NCBI RefSeq assembly: GCF_001423765.1
Contig: NZ_LMPG01000011.1
Location: forward strand, 124,001-188,000
Direction: 5' to 3'
Source of the DNA: Sphingomonas sp. Leaf343
GTDB lineage: Bacteria; Pseudomonadota; Alphaproteobacteria; Sphingomonadales; Sphingomonadaceae
Length of the DNA: 64,000 bases
Shown here: positions 45,282 to 54,999 of the stretch, piece by piece
Layout: each line of letters begins with the position of its first letter
Position numbering within the stretch: position 1 is the first letter of the stretch
Position numbers and translations under genes: made by a program
Notes under the pieces: model-generated
The model's input: the letters and a program-made list of their open reading frames with translations, nothing else
Database searches by the model: none
Told to the model about the DNA's origin: nothing

Positions 45282-45914
45282 CTACCGATCCAGCCGCCGC
45301 CCCAGCCCCACGAACAGATAGATCGCTGGCGGCACCAGCACCGCCGACAGCACCACCTTCGCCAGCATCTGCCCGGCCAGCAACTCCCCGATCGGAAAGA
45401 TGCCCAGGAACGCGATCGACACGAACAGCAAGGTGTCGACGATCTGGCTCAGGATGCTGGCGATTCCCGCGCGCAGCCATAGCAGCGTCGCGCCCTCCCG
45501 CCCTTTCAGCCATGAAAAGATCGTGACGTTCAGCGTCTGCGAGATGCCATAGGCGACGATCCCGCCCAGCCAGATGCGGGGCGTGCCGCCCATCATCAGC
45601 GCGAACGCGTCGCGACGCGCCGGCTCCATCTGCGGGCTCGCCGGCACCGCCAGCACGATCACCGCCAGCAGGATCGACACGATCAGCGGCACGAACCCGA
45701 TCCGCACCAGCCAGTTGGCGATGTCGCGCCCGTGCAATTCCGCGACCGCCGACGAGGTGACGACCAGCAACAGGAACGCAAAGATCCCCGCCTCGACCGC
45801 CAGCGGCCCGAGCGCCACCTGCTTGTTGCCGAGCACCCCGGCGATGCAGACCATCCCGCCGTAGAAGATCGAAAAAGCGAACAGGGATCGGGGGATGCGG
45901 AGCGCGGTATCCAT
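45282..45914 (-). CDS. Queuosine precursor transporter (YhhQ/VUT family)
   Basis: Protein of 210 residues starting [10 protein letters not shown] with six transmembrane helices. [45 protein letters not shown] and the [13 protein letters not shown] segment are features of the VUT/YhhQ family, which imports preQ0 or preQ1 for queuosine tRNA modification. The gluQRS gene at 55 kb uses queuosine-containing tRNA-Asp, so the two fit. The gene diverges from the nucleoside transporter gene; a 7-base inverted repeat (GTCCCAA...TTGGGAC, 46059-46095) lies between them. Confidence 0.88.
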   Translation of the reverse strand: MDTALRIPRSLFAFSIFYGGMVCIAGVLGNKQVALGPLAVEAGIFAFLLLVVTSSAVAELHGRDIANWLVRIGFVPLIVSILLAVIVLAVPASPQMEPARRDAFALMMGGTPRIWLGGIVAYGISQTLNVTIFSWLKGREGATLLWLRAGIASILSQIVDTLLFVSIAFLGIFPIGELLAGQMLAKVVLSAVLVPPAIYLFVGLGRRLDR

Positions 45915-46128
45915 CGTCGCAGTGCTAGCGTCCGCTTGCGACGGGTACAATCGCGCGCTTTCGGGCAGTCGTCCGGGCGCCCCGAACCTCGGGGCTGTCC
46001 TACACCCCCGATTATTGCCATAACCCGCGGCGACATCAAGGTTGGGGGCGTACGAAACGTCCCAAGAAGGGGCTGTTTGCCGTGACGTTTGGGACCATTC
46101 GCGCGTTTTTCAGCCGGACGCGCCGTTC

Positions 46129-47457
46129 GTGAGCCGCTTCCTGATCGGTATCGCCGGCATCGTCGTCATCCTCGGCATCGCCGTGCTCCTCTCCAGCGAT
46201 CGCCGGGCGATCCGCCTGCGCGTGGTGGGATCGGCGTTCGCGTTGCAGGCGGGCATCGCGGTGCTGGTGCTCTACGCCCCGTGGGGGCGCTCCGTGCTGG
46301 CGTTCCTGTCCGGCGGCGTCGCCGACCTGCTGAGCTATGCCAAGGCCGGGACCGATTTCCTGTTCGGGCCGCTCGCGACGCCGGCGATCGGCGGCAACAG
46401 CTTCGCGATCGCGGCACTGCCCGTCATCATCTTCTTCGCCAGCCTCGTCTCGATCCTCTATTATCTCGGCGTCATGCAATTCGTGGTGCGCTGGATCGGC
46501 GGCGGCATCGAAAAGGTGATCGGCGTGTCGAAGGTCGAATCGCTCTGCGCGGCGGCGAACATCTTCGTGGGCCAGTCCGAATCGCCGCTCGTCATCCGGC
46601 CCTACCTCGCCGGGCTGACCCCGCCGCAATTGTTCACCGTGATGACCAGCGGCATGGCCGGCGTCGCAGGCACGATCCTCGCGGCCTATGCGTCGATGGG
46701 CATCTCGATCGAATATCTGCTCGCGGCCAGTTTCATGGCCGCGCCGGGTGGCATCCTGATGGCGAAGATCATCATGCCCGACACGCGCATGCCGGTGCAG
46801 GGCGAACTGCCGCTGGGCGATACGCACGTCCGCGACGTGCATCTGGCAGAGGCACGGATCAGCGGCGTCGGCCCTGCGGCGCTGCTGCCGGAGGGGACCC
46901 CCGGCGAACCCTTGCCCGATGCCTCGCATGACGAGGAACGGCCCGCCAACCTCATCATGGCCGCCGCGCAGGGCGCCCAGACCGGCGTCAAGCTTGCGGT
47001 CGCGGTTGGTGCGATGGTGCTGGCGTTCGTCGCCCTCGTGGCGCTCGCGAACGGGCTACTCGGTGGCCTTGGCAACATGGTCGGGCTACCCGGCCTGTCG
47101 TTCCAGGGGCTGCTCGGCTACGTCTTCGCGCCGGTGCTGTTCCTGCTCAACGTGCCCTGGACGGAGGCGGGCATCGCCGGAGGGCTGTTCGGCCAGAAGA
47201 TCGTTCTGAACGAATTCGTCGCCTATATCTCGCTCGGCCAGCAGGCGGCGGCGCTCAGCCCGCGTACCGTCGCGATCGTGACCTTCGCGCTGTGCGGGTT
47301 TGCGAATTTCTCGTCGATCGCGATCCAGATGGCGGTGACGGGCAGCCTCGCCCCCGATCAGCGGCCGATGATCGCCAGGCTGGGTATCCGCGCGCTCGTC
47401 GCCGGCAGCCTCGCGAACCTGATGTCCGCCGCGCTCGCCGGTCTCCTGATCGGCTGA
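46129..47457 (+). CDS. NupC-type concentrative nucleoside transporter
   Basis: Protein of 442 residues from a GTG start; earlier in-frame starts are only TTG and add non-conserved residues. Nine to ten transmembrane segments. Conserved CNT blocks are [34 protein letters not shown] and the C-terminal [13 protein letters not shown]. Residues about 225-265 form a longer loop than in E. coli NupC. It takes up nucleosides by cation symport. A GC-rich hairpin follows the stop. Confidence 0.92.
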   Translation: MSRFLIGIAGIVVILGIAVLLSSDRRAIRLRVVGSAFALQAGIAVLVLYAPWGRSVLAFLSGGVADLLSYAKAGTDFLFGPLATPAIGGNSFAIAALPVIIFFASLVSILYYLGVMQFVVRWIGGGIEKVIGVSKVESLCAAANIFVGQSESPLVIRPYLAGLTPPQLFTVMTSGMAGVAGTILAAYASMGISIEYLLAASFMAAPGGILMAKIIMPDTRMPVQGELPLGDTHVRDVHLAEARISGVGPAALLPEGTPGEPLPDASHDEERPANLIMAAAQGAQTGVKLAVAVGAMVLAFVALVALANGLLGGLGNMVGLPGLSFQGLLGYVFAPVLFLLNVPWTEAGIAGGLFGQKIVLNEFVAYISLGQQAAALSPRTVAIVTFALCGFANFSSIAIQMAVTGSLAPDQRPMIARLGIRALVAGSLANLMSAALAGLLIG

Positions 47458-47459
47458 GA

Positions 47460-47487
47460 AGGGGGAGGAGCCGAAGCCCCTCCCCCT
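47460..47487. terminator. GC-rich hairpin between convergent genes
   Basis: AGGGGGAGG (47460-47468) and CCTCCCCCT (47479-47487) form a perfect nine-base stem around AGCCGAAGCC-like loop sequence, with two further pairs possible inside. It sits between the stops of the nucleoside transporter and the PEP-CTERM esterase. It lacks a T-run, so it may be a factor-assisted or bidirectional terminator. Confidence 0.55.
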
Positions 47488-47494
47488 CACGAAC

Positions 47495-48964
47495 TCAGAC
47501 GAAGCGAACTGCCGTCCGGCGACGGCGCATCGCACCGCCGATTAGTCCGACGCCCGCGATCATCATCGCCCACGTGGCGGGCTCCGGGACCGCCCCCGTC
47601 AGCGACAGATATTCGCCGCGCGACAGCTTGAAGCTGTAGACCAGATTGGGGATCAGCGACTGACCGGTCGGACACATATCCCCCAGCGCCACCTGCGACC
47701 GCGCGGTGTTGGCCGCATTGACGCACACGTCAAACTGCGTGCCCGCGCCGTTCTGCGTCACGGAGAAGTCGTTGTCGGTGATGACCACCAGCGTGATGCC
47801 GCCATCCGCCGTCCGCGGCCCGAAGGTGAAGCCCTCGATCTTTTCCGGCACTTGCAGGCCCCGGGCCTTCAGCGCAGCGGCGATGTCGATGAACGGCGTC
47901 GCGTCCTTCTTCGCCGCGACGACACCCGTCGGCAGCGCATTGGTGCCGGCCAAGCTGACGTTCGCCACGTTCGTCGCGCCGGTCAGGTCGATCTGGTAGA
48001 TGCGCTTGGACGCGACCTCGGTCGATGCGGTTTCGTCGACGCTCAGTCCGCGATTGTCGCGCTCCAGCACCAGGAACTTGCCGTTGCCCAGCGACTGGAT
48101 CGCCGACACGCCGATCGACCGCCCCTGATTGTTCGCCCCGAACGTGTCGATGACGCGCGCGTTGATGTCGGCACGATCCTCCAGTTGATAGATGAACTGC
48201 CCGGTCGACTGGCCGGATGCGATATCGAACGCGACGATGCGGACGTTGCGGCTAAAGCGCCCGTCCGCGCCGCCATTGTTCGCACGCCCCTCGTCGACCA
48301 GCGGGTCCTGCAGGATGGCATAGGCCGTCTTGCCGTCCGGCGTCACCGTCAGCCCCTCGAACCCACGATTGTCCTGACGGCCGTTCACGATTGTCGGTCG
48401 GCCGTCGACATGGTTCAGCGTACCGTTCGCATCCTTGGGCAACAGGTTGGCCGGCGTCGTGAAACTGCGGATCATCCGCCCGTTCGCGTCGAACTCGTAC
48501 AGCGACGGACCATATTCGTCCGACACGAGGAAATTGCCGTTCGCCAGCCGCGCCAGCCCTTCGGAATCGAACGATCGGCCGAGCGTCGCGGCATTGCCGT
48601 TCAGCAGGCGCGGATTCAGGCCGTTGAATGCCTGACCGTTCATGTCTGTGAACACCGTCGTACGCTGCAAGGTGAAGCCGCCGATCGCACCGGTCGAATC
48701 GATGTTCAGCGAGAACGCCTGCATCCGCGGGGCAAAGGACAGCACGCCACCCCCCGGCCCGCGATCCGTGATGCCATAGAACAGCCCGTCCGTGGCGTTG
48801 TAGACGAGGTCGGATCCGAACCCGCCCAACCGGTTGTTGCCGGTCCCGGTAAAGCCCGACAGATCCGTGCCGTTGGCGACCGACAGGCTGGAGACGAAGC
48901 TGGCCGCATGGGCGGGAATGGCCGGTAGAGCGGCGGCGATCAGTAAGGTGGCGATACGGCGCAT
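47495..48964 (-). CDS. Esterase-like activity of phytase family protein with PEPxxWA-CTERM signal
   Basis: Protein of 489 residues with signal peptide (cleavage after AHAA) and a beta-propeller-like body: GGFGSDLVYNATDGLFYGITDRGPG, SFDSEGLARLANGNFLVSDEYGPSLYEFD and NRGFEGLTVTPDGKTAYAILQDPL are the phytase-like repeats with Asp/Glu/Tyr calcium or phosphate contacts. It ends VPEPATWAMMIAG and RRRR, the exosortase sorting signal. It may hydrolyse phytate or other phosphoesters outside the cell. Third PEP-CTERM gene of the window, far from the other two. Confidence 0.88.
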   Translation of the reverse strand: MRRIATLLIAAALPAIPAHAASFVSSLSVANGTDLSGFTGTGNNRLGGFGSDLVYNATDGLFYGITDRGPGGGVLSFAPRMQAFSLNIDSTGAIGGFTLQRTTVFTDMNGQAFNGLNPRLLNGNAATLGRSFDSEGLARLANGNFLVSDEYGPSLYEFDANGRMIRSFTTPANLLPKDANGTLNHVDGRPTIVNGRQDNRGFEGLTVTPDGKTAYAILQDPLVDEGRANNGGADGRFSRNVRIVAFDIASGQSTGQFIYQLEDRADINARVIDTFGANNQGRSIGVSAIQSLGNGKFLVLERDNRGLSVDETASTEVASKRIYQIDLTGATNVANVSLAGTNALPTGVVAAKKDATPFIDIAAALKARGLQVPEKIEGFTFGPRTADGGITLVVITDNDFSVTQNGAGTQFDVCVNAANTARSQVALGDMCPTGQSLIPNLVYSFKLSRGEYLSLTGAVPEPATWAMMIAGVGLIGGAMRRRRTAVRFV

Positions 48965-49106
48965 CGTGATTCACTCCCTGTTAACCGTTCGGCCAAACAG
49001 GAACATGGTGACGTGCCCGTGACGTTTCGGCGACGGAATGACGACTCTGCCGCGGCTGCGGCAATTCTCCGAAATTCGTCAGAGGACTGCCGCACTCCCG
49101 CCTTTC

Positions 49107-49658
49107 TTATGGCATCATCACCGTATCGATGACGTGGATGACTCCGTTCGACTGATACACGTCGGCGACCCTGATCCGGCCCATATTGCCCTTGCCGTCC
49201 ATGATGCCCCAGCCGGCACCCGCCTTATGGAACGTCAGCGGCTCGCCCTGCACGGTCGTGTAGGTCGCTGTGCCGCCGTTGGCCTTGGCCTTCGCCGCGA
49301 TCTCCTTCGCGGTGATGCGGCCAGGCACGACGTGATAGGTCAGGATACCCGTCAGCGTCGCCTTGTTCTCCGGCTTCACCAGCGTGTCGACAGTGCCCGC
49401 CGGCAGCTTCGCGAAGGCGGCATTGGTGGGCGCGAAGACGGTGAACGGGCCGGGGCCGGACAGTGTCCCGACCAGATCCGCGGCCTTCACGGCAGCGACC
49501 AGCGTCGTGTGGTCCTTCGACGCCGCGGCATTTTCGACGATGGTCTTGGTCGGGTACATCGCGGCACCGCCGACCTTCGGATTCTTCTGCGCGTAGACCG
49601 CTCCGCCGCCCGCGACCATTGCGACGGCGGCCACGGCGTTCAGGATATTCCGGTTCAT
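49107..49658 (-). CDS. Fasciclin (FAS1) domain protein, exported
   Basis: Protein of 183 residues starting MNRNILNAVAAVAMVAGG with a signal peptide cleaved near VYAQ. One FAS1 domain: TIVENAAASKDHTTLVAAVKA, GPFTVFAPTNAAFAKLP, LTGILTYHVVPGRI and the end VIHVIDTVMMP. These are adhesion or stress-related surface domains. Length is normal for bacterial single-domain members. Confidence 0.92.
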   Translation of the reverse strand: MNRNILNAVAAVAMVAGGGAVYAQKNPKVGGAAMYPTKTIVENAAASKDHTTLVAAVKAADLVGTLSGPGPFTVFAPTNAAFAKLPAGTVDTLVKPENKATLTGILTYHVVPGRITAKEIAAKAKANGGTATYTTVQGEPLTFHKAGAGWGIMDGKGNMGRIRVADVYQSNGVIHVIDTVMMP

Positions 49659-49767
49659 GCTGCTCTCCTCCGCGCCGTCAAGCGACGCGAAGGAGGTACG
49701 GACGACAAGGGTCGATTGATGCAAAGCAACCTCGCGTCCGGGCAACGTGCGTTACCCGTCGGCAAGA

Positions 49768-50637
49768 TCAGCGCGTCGGCACCGGCGTCTCGCCCGAATA
49801 GTCGTAGAAGCCGCGCCCGGTCTTCTTCCCGTACCACCCCGCCTCGACGTATTTGACAAGCAGTGGCGCGGGCCGGAACTTGGGATCGCCTGTCCCCTCG
49901 AACAATACGCGGGTGATCTCCAGACACGTATCCAGCCCGATGAAGTCCGCCAGCGTCAACGGCCCCATCGGATGGTTCAGCCCCAATTGGCAGGCTGCAT
50001 CGATGTCGGGGATCGTCGCCACGCCCTCGCCCAGCGCGAAGCACGCCTCGTTCAGCATCGGCATCAGCACGCGGTTGACGATGAAGCCCGGCGCATCGTT
50101 GGCGCGCACCACGCGCTTGCCCAGGGCCTGCGCGTAGCTCTCGACCGCCGCCACCGTCTCGTCCGACGTGGCGAGCCCGCGGATCAGCTCGATCAGGCCC
50201 ATCACCGGCACCGGATTGAAGAAATGCACACCGACGAACCGCGCCGCGTCGGGTGCCGCCTGCGCCAGCCGCGTGATGGGAATCGACGAGGTGTTCGAAG
50301 CCAGCACCGCATCCGCGCGCAGCACCTTGCCGACATCGGCGAAGATCTGACGCTTGATCGCCTCGCGCTCCGTCGCGGCCTCAATGACGAGATCGCAGTC
50401 GCCCATCGCCGCGACCGCCTCTACGGGCTCGATCATCGCCAGTGCCGCATCGCGCGCTTCGCCGGTGATTTTCTCCTTCATCACCGCGCGCTCGAGCTGT
50501 CTGGCGATACCTGCCTTACCTTGTTCGGCCTGCGTCAGCGATACGTCGGCCAGCAACACCGTGAAGCCGGCCTGGGCAGACACTTGCGCGATTCCCGCGC
50601 CCATCTGTCCCGCCCCGATCACGCCGATAATCCGCAT
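49768..50637 (-). CDS. 3-hydroxybutyryl-CoA dehydrogenase
   Basis: Protein of 289 residues. Rossmann motif [21 protein letters not shown], then [19 protein letters not shown] and the catalytic [14 protein letters not shown] with His, followed by [19 protein letters not shown] and the C-terminal [11 protein letters not shown] and GRGFYDY. It oxidises (S)-3-hydroxyacyl-CoA of short chain in butyrate or polyhydroxybutyrate-related metabolism. The start is chosen at [11 protein letters not shown]. Confidence 0.94.
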   Translation of the reverse strand: MRIIGVIGAGQMGAGIAQVSAQAGFTVLLADVSLTQAEQGKAGIARQLERAVMKEKITGEARDAALAMIEPVEAVAAMGDCDLVIEAATEREAIKRQIFADVGKVLRADAVLASNTSSIPITRLAQAAPDAARFVGVHFFNPVPVMGLIELIRGLATSDETVAAVESYAQALGKRVVRANDAPGFIVNRVLMPMLNEACFALGEGVATIPDIDAACQLGLNHPMGPLTLADFIGLDTCLEITRVLFEGTGDPKFRPAPLLVKYVEAGWYGKKTGRGFYDYSGETPVPTR

Positions 50638-50710
50638 GCTGCTCTCTCCTCTGTGACCGCGCGCATAGCGGCTGCGGAACGTCATCGCCAGCACGGGGGT
50701 TTGTCCCTCC

Positions 50711-51850
50711 ATGCGTATCGCTTTGCCTGCCGTTTCGGCCGTAGCCCTTGGTATCGTTCTACTTGGAGGCTGCACCGTCACGGACGCTCCACAGGCGAAG
50801 TCCAGCCCGACGCCTGGCGGGACGCGGGAAGCCCATGTCACACCGCAGTCTGCACCGACGCCGTCGGCCATCGTCAATGCCTCGACGACCCCGGCAAAGC
50901 CGGGCGAACAAAAGACGTTCGGAGACTGGATCGTTGCGTGCGACAACACTGCCTTGTGTCAAATGGCCTCGCTTGGCCCGGAGGATGGAGCTTTCCCCTT
51001 CCCGTCGGTGACGATGGCGGTGCTGCGCCAGCCGGGGCCGGACGGTGCGGTCGATCTGTCGTTCGACGTCGCGGGTGACGAAAAGCCCGTCCGTCCGGTT
51101 GCCGTGACAATAGACGGCCGCCGCATTGCACTGACGAATCTCAACGGGCCGGTCGCCGCTACCGTCGCCGCCGCCATGACGAACGGGACCGTGCTGACGG
51201 TGCTGGAGGCTGGCGACCGGCGGCGTGCGACCGTTTCGCTGAAGGGCGCGTCCGCCGCGTTGCGCTGGATCGATGCCCGGCAGGGTCGCGCCGGAACCGT
51301 CACCGCCCTCGTTGCGAAGGGAGACAAACCGGCCGCGTCGGTGCCGGGACGCCGCGCCGCGCCGATTATCAGGGCCGTCGTCGCAACCGGTCGTGCGGCG
51401 ATGCCGACGCCGAAGCAACTTGCGGAGATGAAACGTCTGGCGGCGTGCGGCGAGGGCTTCGCCACGACGATGCAGCCGGAGACGCATGCGCTGGGCGGAG
51501 AAGCAACGCTCGTAATGCTGCCTTGCTCGTCCGGGGCCTATAACCTGTCCTCGGCGCTGTTCGTGATCCGCGGCGGCGACGTCGATGTTGCCAGGGCCGA
51601 CGTGCCAACCGGTTTCGGCCCAACCCCTGCCGCCGGGGAGGATGTAACGACGTCGGTCGTCAACGGCGCATGGAAGGATGGCGAGCTCACCAGCTACGCG
51701 AAGGGTCGCGGCCTGGGTGACTGTGGCGTGACGCAAAAATTGGTCTGGGACGGCTCACGCTTCCGCCTGTCCGAACAGGCGGAGATGGGAGAGTGTCGAG
51801 GCAATCCCCATTACCTTACGACCTGGCGGGCGCAGGTGGTGCGGCAGTAG
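50711..51850 (+). CDS. DUF1176 domain lipoprotein
   Basis: Protein of 379 residues. Signal peptide with lipobox LLGGC (Cys21). The linker is Ser/Thr/Pro-rich ([20 protein letters not shown]). Two DUF1176-type blocks follow: [19 protein letters not shown] at residues 70-88 and [21 protein letters not shown] later; [24 protein letters not shown] is the closing block. Four Cys residues may form two disulfides in the periplasm. Function unknown. Confidence 0.85.
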   Translation: MRIALPAVSAVALGIVLLGGCTVTDAPQAKSSPTPGGTREAHVTPQSAPTPSAIVNASTTPAKPGEQKTFGDWIVACDNTALCQMASLGPEDGAFPFPSVTMAVLRQPGPDGAVDLSFDVAGDEKPVRPVAVTIDGRRIALTNLNGPVAATVAAAMTNGTVLTVLEAGDRRRATVSLKGASAALRWIDARQGRAGTVTALVAKGDKPAASVPGRRAAPIIRAVVATGRAAMPTPKQLAEMKRLAACGEGFATTMQPETHALGGEATLVMLPCSSGAYNLSSALFVIRGGDVDVARADVPTGFGPTPAAGEDVTTSVVNGAWKDGELTSYAKGRGLGDCGVTQKLVWDGSRFRLSEQAEMGECRGNPHYLTTWRAQVVRQ

Positions 51851-51926
51851 TCGGAGGTGCAGGGGCGATCCCCCACAATACCAATATTCGGTGCGGTCGA
51901 AACGATATCTGGAAGCCCGCCGAGCG

Positions 51927-52904
51927 CTACGGCGCGACGCGTTCCGCTTGCGCCTCGGCAAGATAGACGGCGAACAACCCATCGGGATCGGTCCACTCCG
52001 CGACCGGTGTCCAGCCGCCGCCTCGCAGCAGGATACGCCCATCGCGCGGTCCATATTTGTGACTGTTTTCGGTATGGATTGATTCGCCCGCGCCAATCGT
52101 GAACGAGCGGGTGTCCACGTCGAACGCAACGTCGCGCGTTGCGACGAGGTGCATCTCGATCCGCGCACGGTCGTTGTTCCATCGCGCCTCGTGCCGGAAC
52201 GCATCGACCGGCACGGTGCCATCCAGTTCGCGGTTGATCCGTTCCAGCAGATTCATATTGAACGCCGCCGTCACCCCGGCCGCATCGTCATAGGCGGGAA
52301 CGAGCACGCCCTCATCCTTGATCCGGTCCATCCCGATCAGCAGCATTGCGCCTTCTCCCAGCGAAGCCTTCATCGCGCGCAGCAGATCGATAGCCATCGC
52401 CGGGGTCATGTTGCCGATCGTGCTGCCGGGAAAGAAGCCGAGTTTGGATGCGTTCGCGATCGTCCGCGGCAGCGCCAATGGGCGCATGAAGTCCGCCTCG
52501 AAAGGCAAGACCAGCAGATCGGGAAAACGCGCTGCCAGGATCTTGGACGACGCGCGCAGGAAATCGCCCGAGATATCGATCGGCACATAGGCCGATGGCG
52601 CGATCGCCTCCAGCAGCAGCGGCGTTTTGGTCGAGGAGCCGGAGCCGAATTCCACCACTGCACGCCCCTCGCCGATCCGCGTGCGTACGTCGGCGCCGAT
52701 GCGCGACAGGATCGCGACTTCGGTCCGGGTGGGATAATATTCGGGCAGGTCGGTGATCTGCTCGAACAGCTCCGATCCGCGCCGGTCATAGAACCAGCGC
52801 GCCGGAATCGCACGCGGGCGACGCTCCAGTCCGGCCAGTACGTCGGCGCGGAAGGCCGGATCTGCGAGACTGCGCGTGCGGTCCGCGTCGCCCTGCTTCA
52901 GCAT
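51927..52904 (-). CDS. egtD: L-histidine N-alpha-methyltransferase
   Basis: Protein of 325 residues starting MLKQGDADRTR. Family blocks: PARWFYDRRGSELFEQITDLPEYYPTRTE, VEFGSGSSTKT as SAM motif I, FFPGSTIGNM, and HSFxx-like MDRIKDEGVLVPAYDDAAGVTAAFNMNLL. It trimethylates histidine to hercynine, first step of ergothioneine synthesis. The ATG is one base from the egtB stop, so the pair is an operon with EgtB translated first. Confidence 0.94.
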   Translation of the reverse strand: MLKQGDADRTRSLADPAFRADVLAGLERRPRAIPARWFYDRRGSELFEQITDLPEYYPTRTEVAILSRIGADVRTRIGEGRAVVEFGSGSSTKTPLLLEAIAPSAYVPIDISGDFLRASSKILAARFPDLLVLPFEADFMRPLALPRTIANASKLGFFPGSTIGNMTPAMAIDLLRAMKASLGEGAMLLIGMDRIKDEGVLVPAYDDAAGVTAAFNMNLLERINRELDGTVPVDAFRHEARWNNDRARIEMHLVATRDVAFDVDTRSFTIGAGESIHTENSHKYGPRDGRILLRGGGWTPVAEWTDPDGLFAVYLAEAQAERVAP

Positions 52905-52905
52905 G

Positions 52906-54153
52906 TCAGAGATCCCTGGCGAGTCGCACGCCGGTGAACTGCCACCGGTGGTGCGGATAGAAAAAGTTGCGGTAGCTGGCACGTGCATGGCCGCGCGGCG
53001 TTGCGCACGATCCGCCGCGCAGTACGAACTGGCCGCTCATGAACTTGCCGTTGTACTCGCCGACCGCACCCTCGGCAGCCCGGAAGCCCGGATAAGGGCG
53101 ATAGGCACTGCCGGTCCATTCCCAGACATCGCCGAACAAGCCGCCGTCCGGCCGTGGTTCGACGGGCCCCGCATCGGCCATCTGATTGCCGCCGGTGGGG
53201 TCGAGCCCGGCTGCGGCCGCTTCCCACTCGAACTCTGTCGGCAGGCGCGCACCGGCCCAGGCGGCATAGGCATCGGCCTCGAAAAAGCTGACATGCGTCA
53301 CCGGCGCGGCGGGATCGATCGCGCGCCTTCCATCAAGGCCGAACCGCGTCCATCCGCCGTCCTGCTCTTTCCAGTATAGCGGTGCGACGATCGCCTCAGC
53401 CTTCACCCATGCCCAGCCATCCGCCAGCCACCAGCGCGGCTCCCGGTAACCGCCATCGGCAACGAATGCCTGCCACTCGCCATTCGTCACCGTCCGATCG
53501 GCAAGCGCGTGCGGTGTGAGCAGAGCATCGTGGCGCGGCCCCTCGCAATCGAACGCAAAGCCGTCCCCATCATGGCCGACCTGTACGATGCCGGTCCGGC
53601 CCTCCACCCACGCGATCGGCCCCGGCATCGCCACCGGCACCTTGCGCGCAGCCGGCCACAACGCCGGCTCCAACGGATTTTCGGAAAAGCCGTGCAGGAT
53701 ATCGGTGACGAGCAGTTCCTGATGCTGCTCCTCGTGATGACAGCCGAGTTCGATCAGTTCCAGCGCGGTATCGGGCAGCGTCGGCAATGCCGCGACCAGC
53801 GCGGCGTCGACATGTACGCGATACGCCCGCACCTCGTCCAACGACGGGCGCGTCAGCATCCCGCGGCGCTCCCGCGCATGGCGACGACCCTCGGCTTCGT
53901 AATAGCTGTTGAACAGGAACGGCCAGCGCGCGTCGTGCAATCGGTACCCGGGCACGTGATCGCGGAGTATGAACGTCTCGAAAAACCACGTCGTATGCGC
54001 CAGATGCCACTTGGCCGGCGACGCATCGGGCATCGACTGCATCGTGGCATCGGCATCCGACAATGGTCTTGCCAAGGCCATGCTCAGCGCCCGAACCGAC
54101 GCGAATCGTTCGCCATGAGGCGACCGTGCGTTCGCTACCGCCGCTATCGTCAT
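52906..54153 (-). CDS. egtB: Ergothioneine biosynthesis sulfoxide synthase EgtB
   Basis: Protein of 415 residues. N-terminal DinB-like iron site: PAKWHLAHTTWFFETFIL and the HHEEQHQELL motif (three His ligands overall). The C-terminal half is the formylglycine-generating-enzyme-like domain: LADRTVTNGEWQAFVADGGY, THVSFFEADAYAAWAGARLPTEFEWEAAA and the ending NFFYPHHRWQFTGVRLARD. It makes the C-S bond of ergothioneine from hercynine with oxygen and a thiol. No egtA or egtC gene is near, which suggests the short form using cysteine or gamma-glutamylcysteine from elsewhere. Confidence 0.93.
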   Translation of the reverse strand: MTIAAVANARSPHGERFASVRALSMALARPLSDADATMQSMPDASPAKWHLAHTTWFFETFILRDHVPGYRLHDARWPFLFNSYYEAEGRRHARERRGMLTRPSLDEVRAYRVHVDAALVAALPTLPDTALELIELGCHHEEQHQELLVTDILHGFSENPLEPALWPAARKVPVAMPGPIAWVEGRTGIVQVGHDGDGFAFDCEGPRHDALLTPHALADRTVTNGEWQAFVADGGYREPRWWLADGWAWVKAEAIVAPLYWKEQDGGWTRFGLDGRRAIDPAAPVTHVSFFEADAYAAWAGARLPTEFEWEAAAAGLDPTGGNQMADAGPVEPRPDGGLFGDVWEWTGSAYRPYPGFRAAEGAVGEYNGKFMSGQFVLRGGSCATPRGHARASYRNFFYPHHRWQFTGVRLARDL

Positions 54154-54189
54154 ACCCGCCCTTTCGCCAATGATGCGCGGGCGTTAGGC

Positions 54190-54738
54190 TCAGCGCGTTC
54201 CCCCCGGAACCCACAGAACGTCGCCGGCGCCATTTTGGTTCAGCGCCCTTGCCGCGACAAACAGGTAATCCGACAACCGGTTGATATAGGTTGCAGCCAC
54301 ATGGCTCGCGTCCGGCATCGCCGTGACCGACCGCTCGGCCCTGCGCACAACCGCCCGCGCCAGATGTAACCCGGCCGCACTTGGCGTGCCGCCGGGAAGG
54401 ATGAAGCTGGTCAGTGGCAACAAATTGGCGTTCAACGCATCGATCGCCAGCTCCAGCCGTTCGACCTGGGAAGGGACGATACGCAATGCACCGTCGATCG
54501 CACCGGGCGTTGCAAGATCGGCACCGAGATCGAACAGGTCGTTCTGGATGCGCGCCAGTTCGTCGCGAACGACTCCGGTCACCATTCCGATTAGCGCGAC
54601 GCCGATCGCGCTGTTGGCCTCGTCCAGGTCGCCGATCGCAGCGATCCGGCGATCTGATTTCGCAACGCGCGATCCGTCGACCAGACCCGTGGTGCCGGTA
54701 TCACCGGTGCGCGTGTAAATCTTTGTCAGTTTGACCAT
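54190..54738 (-). CDS. Cob(I)yrinic acid a,c-diamide adenosyltransferase (PduO type)
   Basis: Protein of 182 residues. YTRTGDTGTTGLVDGSRVAKSD at the N-terminus is the ATP-binding motif of PduO-type adenosyltransferases; VRRAERSV and INRLSDYLFVAARALN are the C-terminal signatures. It converts cob(I)alamin to adenosylcobalamin. It is followed by a small membrane protein gene upstream on the same strand, 24 bases away. Confidence 0.94.
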   Translation of the reverse strand: MVKLTKIYTRTGDTGTTGLVDGSRVAKSDRRIAAIGDLDEANSAIGVALIGMVTGVVRDELARIQNDLFDLGADLATPGAIDGALRIVPSQVERLELAIDALNANLLPLTSFILPGGTPSAAGLHLARAVVRRAERSVTAMPDASHVAATYINRLSDYLFVAARALNQNGAGDVLWVPGGTR

Positions 54739-54762
54739 GACGCCGTTCGCTATGCGGAACGA

Positions 54763-54990
54763 TCAGGTTCGGCCAGCCGCAAACAAGATCACGACCACGA
54801 TCAGTACCGCCAACGCCTGAAAGAAGATGCGCTGCTGCATCATGCGATTGGATTTAAGCGATGCCTGGCTCGGCCCCTCGCCATGCACTTGGGCGTGCGA
54901 TTCCTGAAGGAAGGAGATGACGCCGCGAACGAGCGCCACGACCGTCGCGATCATAGCGGCGATCAGCAGGATGACGAGGAACGTATTCAT
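54763..54990 (-). CDS. Twin transmembrane helix small protein
   Basis: Protein of 75 residues with two helices: FLVILLIAAMIATVVALVRG at the N-terminus and QALAVLIVVVILFAAG at the end, separated by a polar Gln/Ser/Lys stretch (LQESHAQVHGEGPSQASLKS, NRMMQQRIFF). It matches the HIG1-like twin-TM proteins, thought to associate with respiratory complexes, in alphaproteobacteria. The role here is not established. Confidence 0.85.
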   Translation of the reverse strand: MNTFLVILLIAAMIATVVALVRGVISFLQESHAQVHGEGPSQASLKSNRMMQQRIFFQALAVLIVVVILFAAGRT

Positions 54991-54999
54991 GTCTTCAAT

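Noticed and set aside
46059..46095. Seven-base inverted repeat GTCCCAA...TTGGGAC between the transporter genes
   Set aside because: Short arms and a 23-base gap; reported only inside the transporter entry because chance occurrence cannot be excluded.
54739..54762. Riboswitch upstream of the cobalamin adenosyltransferase
   Set aside because: The gap to the neighbouring gene is only 24 bases; no room for a cobalamin riboswitch and no conserved box seen.
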